Assembly: GCA_022494885.1 (NCBI GenBank)
Contig: JAGVSM010003692.1
Location: forward strand, 1-64,000
DNA from: Micrasema longulum
Taxonomy: Eukaryota > Arthropoda > Insecta > Trichoptera > Brachycentridae
Reading direction: 5' to 3'
DNA length: 64,000 nt
Part shown: piece after piece, positions 41,532 through 51,629 of the stretch
Layout of the letters: every line of letters begins with the position of its first letter
Numbering within the stretch: position 1 is the stretch's first letter
Notes under the pieces: model-generated
What the model was told of the DNA's origin: nothing
What the model saw: the letters and a program-made list of their open reading frames with translations, nothing else
Database searches by the model: none
Made by a program: the position numbers and the translations under genes

Positions 41532-44500
41532 GTGGGTATTTTTAAAAGGGTAAACTGAACATAATTAACAAGATTCAAGTATAAAATGGTGCACCTACAC
41601 ATTTGATTTTAAAAACCGCATGTCAGTAAGTCATACTTTTCATATTTATCAAAAATGTCTATTGTTAATAAAATCTATCTCCAATCTATGGTAAAACGAT
41701 AACCATGAAGTTAGTATCATGAACATGAACTCATAACCACGAAACGGTAACGAAGTTCAAATCTGACGTTTGTTTTTGTTTAGATTTTGTGTGCCGGTTC
41801 TTACCGTGCATTTTTTAAAAGTAAAATATTTAATTTTTATGGATGTGATCTACGAATAATTTCATGGCCATTTGTTTTGAATTCACATTTTCAACTTTTA
41901 CAAACGTTGTGTGATGCGCAACCGATTTAAAGTTTATTTTTTGTACTACCCGGTTTTCGTCAGTAAAATGTGAGAAATATGTCATTAGAATAATATATAT
42001 TTTTTTTAAAGTCCCATCAATTACGGATTGTATAAAAACTGTAATTTAATACTTTATATTTGCATTTTACGTAAAATGTCTGCCTCTAAACCGAAGAAAA
42101 ATTTTGTTCCTTTGGAACAAAAGTTCGCAATTGTTCAACTGTATGAATCTGGTATCAGAGCATTTCAATTAAGCAGTCAGTTCGGGTACCCAGTTACTAC
42201 AATACGCTCTGTTATTAAAAACAGACACAAAATTAGTGAACATGCAAAGAAAACATCCACTAAAACCCTATCAACTAATATCGGTAATATACAATACCTG
42301 ACTAAATTAAAAATGGAGGGTGCTCTCACTATCTGGATAAACAAACATGTATCGAAAGGAAATCTTCTCAAACAGTCTGAAATTAGGAATAAGGCAAAGT
42401 CAATTCATGAAGAAATCTCCAAAGCGAATGGGTGCCACAATAAATTCAAATTCAGCGCCAGCAAAGGGTGGCTTTACAACTTCATAAAACGCTCAAAAGT
42501 ACATCTCAAAACCCCGCCAAAACTTTTAAGTACACCTAAAAAAACAAAAGAACCTTATGAATCTACTCTCCAAGCTTTAAAAGACGCTGTAAAAGAAGGA
42601 TCCTTCACTTCCAAACAAGTCTTCAACATCTGCGAGACAGATTTTTATTGGAAAAGGTTGCCGACCAATCATTTACTAGATTACTCATCCGCAAATAGCC
42701 GCGTGGCGCTTGTCATGGGGGCTAATGCCGCAGGAGATTTTAAACTCAAACCTGCGCTAGTTTATCACTCGGAAAATCCGCCGGAACTCAGAGGATTTGC
42801 GAAAACCCGACTGCCTGTTGTATGGCTAGCTAACAGGAGATCCCGAGTCACACCGGTACTGTTCCAAGACTGGTTTCTAAACTACTTTAAACCCGCACTG
42901 GAGACTTATTGCTCGCAGAAAAAAATACAAAACAAAGCGTTAGTTGTCTTAGAAACGTGTTGTAATCACCCGCCAAATCTGGACGGGCTTTATCAAAATA
43001 TAAAAGTAGTTTACTACCCATCGGAAGCGATGAAAAAAATACAGCCGATGAATCAGGGAGTCCTCGATATTTTCAGGGCACACTATTTGCGAATACAGCT
43101 TACTAAATTAAAACAACAAATAATTCCCAAACAGATGCATAAATATTGGAATGGTTATGACATTATGAATGCGATAGAAAACATCTCCGAGGCTTGGGAA
43201 GAAATACCCCAGAACACGATCAACGGATTGTGGCACAAAATCTGGAATGAAGCTGTTGTCAATTTCAAGGAAGTCGCATCGCCTTCTGAACAGATTATGG
43301 AAATCGTCAATTTGGCCAAGAAATCAAATATAAGCGAATGGACCATACCTGAAATAACAAATTTCCTTAAATCGCACCGAGAAACAAAACAAGAATTTGA
43401 TTTGGATGAAAATTCCGAGGAGCATGATGAAACAAGTGACGACGAAGCTGGCGAATTAAAAGAAATCAAAACAAAAGATTTGGAAGATCTTTTTTCCATC
43501 GCGGAAAAGCTCATGGAAGGTTTTGCAAGAATCGACCCGATTAAAGAGAGAAGCATGCGAGTTTGTAAAGAAATAAAAAATGCGTACAAGCTGTACAGTG
43601 ATATGTACGAGCAGAAGGTGAAGCAGGAATCTGTTTCGACAATTGTTAAGACTGAACCCGTTTGCAAAGAGGAAATCTTTATGTCCATCGATCCATTAAA
43701 ACTATTAGATTACCTCACAGAACGAAGTATAAAACACTCGTAATGCTACTTTCACTCTAATCATGTTATTTTAATAAAATTTGTTATTAAAGAATATTGT
43801 TTTATTTTCTTTATTGATAATCTTGTTTCGAATAGGTACCGTCCATTCAAATCTTGAATAAATTTTGCTTATGTGTGTAACAAAAAAAATTCATAGAAAT
43901 AATTCACCGACAGGCAGTATCACCTTATTAAACATTCAAACACACTATTTTTTATTTAAGTTACAACTTTCTATTTATAAACTGTTCAGTATATCACATA
44001 TCTTCTTCCTTGCTACGTCCGACCATCTTCTGGGAGGTCTTTGACGAGGATGAATTCCGTGAGGCTGATGTAGTACAATATAAGGGAGTCTGGTGGTGTC
44101 CATTCTTTGGACATGACCGTAACAGTCCTTCCTTTGCTGTCTACTCCATCTCACAATGTCCTGAGCCTCACACCTCTCTTATTCTGGTGTTCCCTGCTAG
44201 TTCTGCCTGCTATTGTCCTCGGTGTCTTCAATACTTGTTTAGTCCTCACGCCATGTCATAATTATCAGATATAACAAGAATGAAGAAGTTCAGTGGTTTT
44301 TTTTATTAAGACTATCAAACTAAGCTAAAATTTAAAAAAATAAATTATGTACAGTATTATCAGCGCTATGATTTTCAAAAGTTTTAAAATTACTCTGCGT
44401 GTGACATCGCAAGTTTTCTTCGGTGAGTTCTGCTGATTGGTGAATTGGCTTTCCGTAAACCGGAAATCTATCACAGCACGCAGAATGAAAAAATTAAAAG

Positions 44501-47500
44501 AGCTTTGGTCTTAGGACAGTGAAGTGATGTTCTTCATTAGAGAGCAGAACTGTGTATAATTAATAGATCGATGTCTCTTATGGAAATGCAATATAATTTT
44601 TTAAACTTTATTCATACATATTACAAAAAAAAAAATGCATCCCTAACTCTATGAGGCCAAGAGCCCAATTGATTAATTAATTAATTGAATCGTTTATTCC
44701 CATAATTATACAAAATCATGATTGACAACCCCTGCTTTCACTTAAATATAACATAAAAATTTGTTTGATCTCGCACCAGTGACAATGTTGGTCACGACTC
44801 ACGACCAAACCCCATCACTGAAATTTCGAAAATTCAAATACGGCCAAATATTTTTTTTATTTAATAAACGCCCAGAGGGCTCTTACAATATTCAGTGAAA
44901 AGTACATAAAGTATTATAGAAAATAACAAAAAGAAAATCATAACTTTTACACTTAACATGTAATTCATTCTAAAAAATAGGAAAGGGAAATAAAGTAAAG
45001 ATGAAAAGAGAAACACATTAAAAAGGGGAGAATTGAGGGGATGGTCATTCGATGGATAGGATAGCTCATTCGATAGCAGCAGGAGTGGTGTGGAGCAAGT
45101 CCAATAGCTCAGCATAACTATTAGCTGCTCTGTGGATGCTCACCAGGGGAGGGGAGAATGGTGGGTAAAGTTTGACTATTGTACTCGCACTGGAACATGT
45201 GTCGGAGTCTGGTGGTCCTTGTGGGTACACGAAAGTTTATCAGGGACACTAATTTTGGGCAATCTATAATGGTGCATTAGAGTGAGGTCAGCAATTGTCT
45301 TTCTGGTGGAGAGCAAATTATAATGTATATTTCCTATTATAATTATTATGTTTAATTAAATATATACACACAAAAATAAAGTTATGATTTTAGTGAGCTG
45401 TGAGATCCTGACGCAACTAGAATTTGAACTAGATATTCCCTATGGCGATACAGATAATCAAAAACTGGATATACTTGGAACTGATTTACCTGAAGGTAAG
45501 CCGATACATTCTGTCATAACTTGACAATATTTCGATCATGCATACTTTAAATTAACAATATAACTGAGTGGGTGACCATAAAATAAATAAAATACTTTGT
45601 TTGGCTTACCCCTTCCACCCAACCCTGTAAGTGCCTAAGTAAACCGATTACGCGGTTTTGAAATAATTATACGCTACAAAAAATTAATTAAAAAAAATTT
45701 GAATACTTATTTTAGAATGCATAATATAATTATGATATTCATTTTTAATGTTCCCTACATCACTCTTTTACTTACTTGGCAGATACATAATATGATATGA
45801 TAGTGAATAATCTTTAATGAACACTGGAACCTTTTTTATTTTTGTCTTAAAATAGTACAAACATAGTAAATGAATGTCCTAATATTGACTTATATCTAAT
45901 TATTATTAAAACATATACTAATTATTAACATTTCTAAACAATATACATACACTTAAAAAGCAAACTTCTATAAAGCTAACACGAATAAGATTACTTTTTA
46001 AAAACTAACTTATCTGCACATATATATATACACATGTTTTTTTGACTGATATTTAAATGAAATAATATTTTTTTGCTCTCTTATTTCTAATGGTATTTCC
46101 TTATAATATAACTGTACAGCTCGGTGCATCAACTATTTCTGTATATTTGTTTTCCTACGAAATGGTAGTCTTACTTCATGTTTATTTATTGTTTTATATA
46201 CGTGTTCACACTGATTAGAAAAAACCTTTTGAGTCAACTCTTTTGAGGTATAACCATTAATCATTTTATGAACAAAAAACATTACATTAAAATATATTAG
46301 TTGACGTGGTGTCATAATTTTTGCGTGTTTCAGCATCAACTTTATTCTAGTGTATTTATTTTTTCTCAAAATTACTCTCATACTATTCTGCAGAACAGTA
46401 AGTTTATTTTTTTTCCCTTCAATTGCCAAAAACAAAATACAAAACAAACAAAATACAAAATACTTTTTTATATAGGTGCGTAGATTAAATGGGTTCGTGG
46501 GTTTTTACGGTTGCTGTTATGAATATGAATCTTTTTTGGGTGTAAGTTGGATTCGTTTCGAAGTATCGGCTGCCATTGCAGGAGCCATCTTCATGATAAA
46601 CTGAGTATTTTGTAAAAAAAAATCGCAATCGGCAGCATGCATGCTTACGTCCACTATAATTACTGGGTTTATGTCAGTTTTACGCTGAGGTTCCGTTCCG
46701 AGAGACACCAGCGTAAAATGAACAAAAATATGCCCTAAATGTATGAAATTAGAGGAAGCGAAGTTTCTATTCAGATGATTTTTTCAGATGCTCCAATCTT
46801 GGTATTCGTCCACGGGGGCTACTGGCAGGAACTCTCTCGGCCGCAGTCTCGGTACCCCGCTGGGCCCCTCTACAAGTCGGGAATAAAGACCGTCATTGTG
46901 GGATACGATCTGTGTCCCAAAGTGACACTGTTTGATATCGTTCAGCAAATTGAGAGAGCGGCTAGGTTCGTGTTTGACTACGCCGAGAAACGGAAATCAA
47001 AGTGAGTTGAGAACAATATTAAAATGTATGTGTTTTGGTATCATGGAGATTTCAGTCATAAGTTGTCATTTTATATCATTTCATCAAAATAATGTAGCTT
47101 CCAGGAAACATTCCATATCAATCGTCCAATTTAATCAGATATCCTAGTTACAAGTTAAAAGATAATGAGAAAATAAACATTTGAATAGTTATCTCAGTAC
47201 CTGGTTAGCACTACGCAAAGGAACTAATAAAAAGGTACTCGCAAAGGTTTGCTTTCGACCTAATAAAGCTCAGCCGAAATCAATCGAGGGTTATCCCATA
47301 TAATAAATACCTCACTAGAATGAACCTTTCTGAAACTTCCGAGATGTAGATTTTGCAATGCAGATGAGGAAACACCTATACACATTCTACACGAATACGA
47401 TGCTTTAAATCATAAAAGAAGCTGCATTGTCGAGGCACCGCTGGTTAAACCTGAAGATGTTAGAGAGCTCGGCTCCTAATAGCCCGATACTTTATGGATC

Positions 47501-49566
47501 GCGGCTTGGAGGGGGAGATTTAGCAAAATGAGAACTCTCACCCTCCACAGAGCAGTAGCGGTTTTAGTTCGATATTCCTAGTGAAGCTACAATATATTTT
47601 ATACTCCAATACGGCTAGACTTAAATAATCAATATTGATTACCGATAGTATGTGACTAAATAAAAAAAAAAAACAGTTAAAAGAAGACATATTGGCACAT
47701 TAAAATATTTTTTTAGAACGACTAAAATCTTCAAAAATAAAATATAGAAAAAAAACAAATGGTTGCTTACTTCTGCAGGGGAGAAGCGAGGGGGGCGCAG
47801 CCGTGCAGTTCAGACTCCCCCCTTCTCGTTTCTCCCCAGCAGAAGTGAGCAACCATTTGTTTTTTTTCTATATTTTATTTTTTATGATTTTAGTCGTTCT
47901 AAAAAAATATTTTAATGTACCAATATGTCTTCGTGTTCATACTGATCATCGTGGTTTCGGATGTGACAGGGTTTAAAGAAGACCCTGTATATATAATAAA
48001 TGAAGATGGCTTTTGCTTGCAGCACGTGTTGTCTGAAGGACTGCGACTAGACTGATAATGTCATGCGGATTTAACGCGCGTTGCAAAAAACTGTACTTTG
48101 GACAAGGGAATTGGGTTGTTTTTAGTATGATATATTTTTTTATTTAACACGCTGCATTGTCAACATGTGGAGTATGATTTTTTAGTGAGGCTGAGCCTCA
48201 CCTCCAAAACTGCCACAGCCACACAGTAGCCGGGCTCTTTAAAGACCTGTGCCGCGATTACAAACACTATCATCATCGGTATAAAGTGAAATCGATATTT
48301 ATGAACAAAAATGTGTATATTTGTATGAAAATTCTAAGTATCTTCGTCGGTAACCAATGGGCAATTATCATGGATTTTTTTATTAGCTAATAAATTAATC
48401 TAAAAATTCACAAGCCGATCGGTACTATTCTTCTTAAAATCTGTTAAGAAATAAGGGAGATATAAAGGATTAAATTCTAGTAATTTGAATGGTGCCAAAA
48501 ACTAACAATTTGTGACTTCATCGGTTTTTTTTTTATCAATGTCTATGGATTTTATAGAGTATTGTATATAGCTTCCTTTTTCTATTTGTCGTTTGTTTAC
48601 ATTTATGGCGTCCTGTCGATTATCAAACGTTATGAGTTGTGATTTATAATTTTCATGATAAATTGAATTCATTTAGAAGAGGTTGAAAACCATAAAATAA
48701 TAAAAGAAATATGTAATCCGTTTTTACTTTCATCCGTCGGTACCTGGAACTGGAATGTGGAGTGGGTAAAGGGGGGCTTAAGATAATATGCATAGACAAC
48801 TCTCCTTATATTTCTTTCTGTGGCCTGTGGCATTACCAACATTAAAATGAATGCATTACTCGTGAACTTCTGTGACAAAATTTATTACCAATTTACACAA
48901 CAATCGTTTTCGAAAGACCTTATTTTCCAAACGAAAATAACGAATGAAAATATTCGTAAAAAGGGCTTACATAAACACTAGGAGAATCTTTAAAAAATCT
49001 TTTATTTGTAGAGTAGGTTAAATCCGTTATTCCTGCCGAGTGATAGTACCCTAAGAACAGGTTTAAAAAAATCATATATAACTGTGACCTTTTGTTACAG
49101 GGGAGTTTACTTTGCCGGCCATTCTGCTGGAGCTCACCTGATAGCCAAGATGCTCAGCAACGAGTCATTTATCACCTCCGTACCTAACATGGACCAGCTA
49201 AAGGGGGCTATCCTCGTCTCCGGGATTTACGACCTGACTAGCATCATCCACACATCCGTCAACGACTGCCTCAACCTAAAACTGGAAGACGCCAAACAGC
49301 TATCCCCTCATTTCGACAACTATTACCACCTGTCGGATTTCTCCTTCCGTCTCTACATCCTCGCTGGAGAAGACGACAGCTACACCTTCAAAAAGCAGTC
49401 GAGAGACTTCTACGATATGCTCATGGAGAGTGGCAAAGTGGAAAACATCCATTTCGAGATTAGAGACAAGATGGACCACTTTGACATCATGGAAACAATC
49501 ACGGAAGATGATAATTACTTGAGAAGTATTCTTGTAAATGATATATCAAAGTATTTGAATCATTAG
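41417..49566 (+). CDS. KFase: Kynurenine formamidase (arylformamidase)
   Basis: Hydrolyses N-formylkynurenine to kynurenine and formate, the second step of tryptophan breakdown; cytosolic alpha/beta hydrolase (EC 3.5.1.9). Exons 41417-41531, 45394-45495, 46788-47001 and 49101-49566 join in phase through GT-AG introns into 298 residues, close to the usual 300. SPSMW sits near the N-terminus. The oxyanion-hole motif HGGYWQE is at 81-87. Nucleophile Ser152 lies in GHSAGAH (150-156), with Asp236 in GEDDS and His270 in MDHFD. All landmark residues are present and no stop or frameshift is seen, so the gene is probably functional. Poly(A) signals AATAAA/AATAAAG at 49795-49805 give a 3' UTR of about 240 nt. 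Intron 1 (3.9 kb) contains a separate transposase-derived gene on the same strand; introns 2 and 3 contain LINE and MITE remnants. Confidence 0.93.
42028..43743 (+). CDS. Domesticated pogo/Tigger (CENP-B-like) transposase-derived protein
   Basis: An intronless frame of 571 codons inside KFase intron 1. The likely start is the inner ATG at 42076 (codon 17, A at -3), giving 555 residues; the first 16 codons are AT-rich, untypical sequence. In 571-numbering: a psq/CENP-B N-terminal helix-turn-helix (about 27-70, LEQKFAIVQLYESG), a second CENP-B-type DNA-binding domain (about 95-160), and a DDE domain (about 195-390) marked by GANAAGDFKLKP and YHSENP. The three acidic positions are changed: C202 in FNICETDFYW, E309 in VVLETCCNHP, N342 in IQPMNQG, where Tigger-type transposases have Asp. 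An acidic stretch (456-482) and two psi-K-x-E motifs (531-534, 540-543) follow. The long frame without a stop, combined with a dead catalytic site, argues for selection as a host DNA-binding protein. No terminal repeats were found nearby. A recent inactive transposon copy is the alternative. Confidence 0.9.
   Translation: MYKNCNLILYICILRKMSASKPKKNFVPLEQKFAIVQLYESGIRAFQLSSQFGYPVTTIRSVIKNRHKISEHAKKTSTKTLSTNIGNIQYLTKLKMEGALTIWINKHVSKGNLLKQSEIRNKAKSIHEEISKANGCHNKFKFSASKGWLYNFIKRSKVHLKTPPKLLSTPKKTKEPYESTLQALKDAVKEGSFTSKQVFNICETDFYWKRLPTNHLLDYSSANSRVALVMGANAAGDFKLKPALVYHSENPPELRGFAKTRLPVVWLANRRSRVTPVLFQDWFLNYFKPALETYCSQKKIQNKALVVLETCCNHPPNLDGLYQNIKVVYYPSEAMKKIQPMNQGVLDIFRAHYLRIQLTKLKQQIIPKQMHKYWNGYDIMNAIENISEAWEEIPQNTINGLWHKIWNEAVVNFKEVASPSEQIMEIVNLAKKSNISEWTIPEITNFLKSHRETKQEFDLDENSEEHDETSDDEAGELKEIKTKDLEDLFSIAEKLMEGFARIDPIKERSMRVCKEIKNAYKLYSDMYEQKVKQESVSTIVKTEPVCKEEIFMSIDPLKLLDYLTERSIKHS
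43773..43778 (+). terminator. Poly(A) signal of the nested pogo-like gene
   Basis: AATAAA begins 30 bp after the stop codon and is followed within 25 bp by GTTTTATTTTCTTT. It supports a separate short transcript. It must be ignored for full-length KFase mRNA. Confidence 0.6.
44000..44250 (-). mobile_element. RTE-like LINE C-terminal relic
   Basis: The minus strand gives RYGHVQRMDTTRLPYIVLHQ then RQRPPRRWSDVARKK, typical of the end of RTE-like reverse transcriptases; the frame is broken further upstream. In KFase intron 1. Confidence 0.6.
44598..44680 (-). mobile_element. LINE 3' UTR fragment
   Basis: The minus strand reads GGGCTCTTGGCCTCATAGAG, then an A/T run and TGTATGAATAAAG. Related to 15430-15530. 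Confidence 0.5.
44853..45330 (-). mobile_element. LINE C-terminal relic with tail hairpin
   Basis: The minus strand gives HYNLLSTRKTIADLTLMHHY at about 45255-45320 and, in another frame, PPLVSIHRAANSYAELLDLL, the usual end of Jockey/I-like LINE proteins. The tail has AGAGCCCTCTGGGCG (a GCCC-TCT-GGGC stem) and an A run at 44853-44860. In KFase intron 1, antisense. Confidence 0.6.
45394..45495 (+). CDS. KFase: KFase exon 2
   Basis: 102 nt between TTATGATTTTAG and GTAAGC, phase 1 in and out. Encodes ELDIPYGDTDNQKLDI and GTDLPE, the conserved strand before the HGG motif. Confidence 0.9.
45496..46130. other. KFase intron 2, nothing recognised
   Basis: AT-rich, no shared repeats seen. Confidence 0.3.
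46133..46460 (-). mobile_element. LINE reverse transcriptase C-terminal relic
   Basis: An open 104-codon stretch reads NKLTVLQNSMRVILRKNKYT, PRQLIYFNVMFFVHKMINGY and KHEVRLPFRRK, the region beyond the palm in LINE proteins where QN(S)R-type motifs lie. It is antisense in KFase intron 2. Confidence 0.65.
46788..47001 (+). CDS. KFase: KFase exon 3, oxyanion-hole region
   Basis: 214 nt between TGATTTTTTCAG and GTGAGT. Encodes APILVFVHGGYWQEL, then VIVGYDLCPKVTLFDIV. HGGYW provides the oxyanion hole. Confidence 0.92.
47235..47560 (+). mobile_element. LINE C-terminal relic (CNADEET type)
   Basis: A diverged copy of 25505-26000: translation in pieces gives FCNADEETPIHILHEYDAL, with frame changes, and the UTR GATTTAGCAAAATGAGAACT. 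In KFase intron 3. Confidence 0.65.
47690..47990. repeat. Palindromic MITE, second copy
   Basis: Arms around TGGTTGCTTACTTCTGCAGG / CAGCAGAAGTGAGCAACCA are exact over 16 bases. The right end ATCGTGGTTTCGGATGTGAC is present; the outermost left arm is missing. In KFase intron 3. Confidence 0.7.
48200..48375 (-). repeat. Worn MITE relic
   Basis: GTGTATATTTGTATGAAAAT and TCTTCGTCGGTAACCAATG match the reverse of the MITE at 24017-24235. A preceding AGCCGGGCTCTTTAAAGACC resembles LINE UTR at 25868-25890. Confidence 0.4.
48380..49080. other. KFase intron 3, nothing recognised
   Basis: AT-rich; no coding or repeat signal could be supported. Confidence 0.3.
49101..49566 (+). CDS. KFase: KFase exon 4, catalytic triad
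   Basis: 466 nt after TTTTGTTACAG. Encodes GVYFAGHSAGAHLIAK with the nucleophile, GEDDSYTFKKQ with the acid, and DKMDHFDIME with the histidine; stop at 49564-49566. Confidence 0.93.
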
Positions 49567-50089
49567 CGTGTTTCAAAAATTTTTACAGTATTTTTTTCTT
49601 ATAATATAGGGGTCCTGTTTGAAAGCATTATATTTAATGGGGCAGTTAAAGAGGTTGCGAAATTGTACAAAACCAGTGTTGCCAACCTCCAACGAGGTGA
49701 TTTTTTATAATTGGTCCTCTATGGTTGTTTTATTACTTTTTCCCTAAAAAACATTGACTAATTTGTTTTTCTTTTAGTACTACATTGATTTTTCAATAAA
49801 ATAAAGTGTTGGCAATGTTCTGAAGAAGTTTTGACTCTATCATTTCTAAGAATCTCCCAACCAAAAACACAAAAAATCTTCCCTTGTGTTCAATTCCATA
49901 TAAAGCCGTTACATTTGAACCGAATTGCGTCCTTAATATAAGCCTACGGAAATATTCTAGGGATTCGCTCACAGTTACCAATCAATTATTTAATTAAATT
50001 GTTAATTCTCAATCATCTTCAAATTTTTACTGACAGGTTCAAAAACCCTGATCTGACTTCAATTCTGTTCTGTAGTCATCTCCCAAATT

Positions 50090-50760
50090 GGCCATTTACA
50101 TCAACTCCCATTTCCTAGCCCTTCTTCAGTATTTACGGCCGAATGTTATACTCTAAATAAAGCTCTAAAGTTATGTAAAAATCTGGTTCATCAAAAAGTA
50201 AATATACTTTCAGACATCCTTAGCTCCATTTAATTGATCTCTGGAAAGCCACCCAGATTCTCTTGACAACCAAATAATATGCTCTATCAAAGAAGACCTC
50301 CTCGATCTTATGAATGGCGGAAGGCAGGTAATGATTGCTTGGGTACTGTCACACCGTGGAATCTCGGTAAATGAAATGGCTGATGAAGTTGCGACCTTGC
50401 TCAATGGAATTTGAACACACAAAATCGCGACCAACTCAGTCAGATCAAAGGACAGTTTTGGTTGGAATGATTTTGACAAACCTCAAATTCAAACAAAGGA
50501 ATTCGATATAAAAAATTTCATCTGAACCTCTCCCTAGTATCATGCCTACAAATTGTCTAAAAGAATCTTCCCCAATATTCAAACTGAGGATTGGCTCCTG
50601 TATTGTAAATAAACATTTGTTTAAAATCAAGATTGTGGACATTCCTCGATGTGAGTGGCTTTGACGAGTAATGCATAGACCACGCGTTGTTTGGATGCCC
50701 CATTCGGGATGCATATCCTTTGTACACTAAACAAAACCTTCCCTTAAATTTATCTCGTGC
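50090..50760 (+). mobile_element. LINE RNase H domain relic
   Basis: Translation in broken frames gives VFTAECYTLNKALKLC, DLMNGGRQVMIAWVLSHRGI and SVNEMADEVAT, the conserved end of retrotransposon RNase H domains. Further on come remains of the block RCEW...ALFGCPI found after RNase H in I/Jockey-type LINEs. Several stops. Confidence 0.65.
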
Positions 50761-50764
50761 CTTG

Positions 50765-51590
50765 TCAGTCTTATCCCCCAGAAGTAGTTTTGCACTTGTC
50801 CAAATTTATTGTTTTAAATTATATAAATTTTTAAACTGAAATATATTTAAATTTATTTTTTAAACATTTACCATATGGCACAAATCATCCTTGTTAGGTT
50901 GTTAGGATGGGGTTGCCTTAGCCAATTAAAAAAAGTTTTGACAATGTTAAAATTGCTATTTATTTAAAAAAAAAAAATTCTTAAATTAAATATATGGTCA
51001 GATATTTATTGTTTTACTAGTGTGCTAGTGTGCGTGCATTACCACTACAATAACTGTCGACTTACAACCACAGTCAGTTCCGCTAAACTGGTTGTAATCG
51101 GCTTATGGAATCCTATGGTTCATTATTTTTTAGATTGTCACATTTTCTATGTTCTTGTTATAATCACTTAAAAGTCTCACAGTCTAAATTTTACAGGAGC
51201 AAATAGAAGAATAAAAACCTTACTTGCGGGACACTGGCTACATATATTTAATGAAATATTTTTTTTAATACAAACACAAAACAACACCTTATTTTAAAAA
51301 AACAACTCCTTTGAACACACAAAATCAAACTTAATAAAGCAAAAGTCGCATTATTTATTTTTGTGCCAGCTGTGACCCCATATTTTTTTCTTTAATTTAT
51401 AAGATAAAATCCACATTTCGATAGCTTTTGAACACATTTACGAAAAAATATCTCAAGTCATAAAATGCAATGAGTCTGTTTTTGCCGTGTACCCTTCGCT
51501 TGTATATTACCACTTTTGTTGAGCGGGTTTTGCTATGTTTTTGCTTTCAACACCCTTTCTACGGGCTGAAAAATTGACATTTTCATTTTG
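50765..51590. other. No gene recognised
   Basis: AT-rich. The 3' flank of the LINE insertion begins at about 51596. Confidence 0.3.
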
Positions 51591-51594
51591 TGGA

Positions 51595-51596
<2 letters not shown>

Positions 51597-51629
<33 letters not shown>

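Noticed and set aside
43155..43688. 177-codon minus-strand frame inside the pogo-like gene
   Set aside because: It is a complement of the real frame, with no known motif.
42028..43743. Active Tigger transposase
   Set aside because: All three catalytic acidic positions are changed and no terminal inverted repeats were found on either side.
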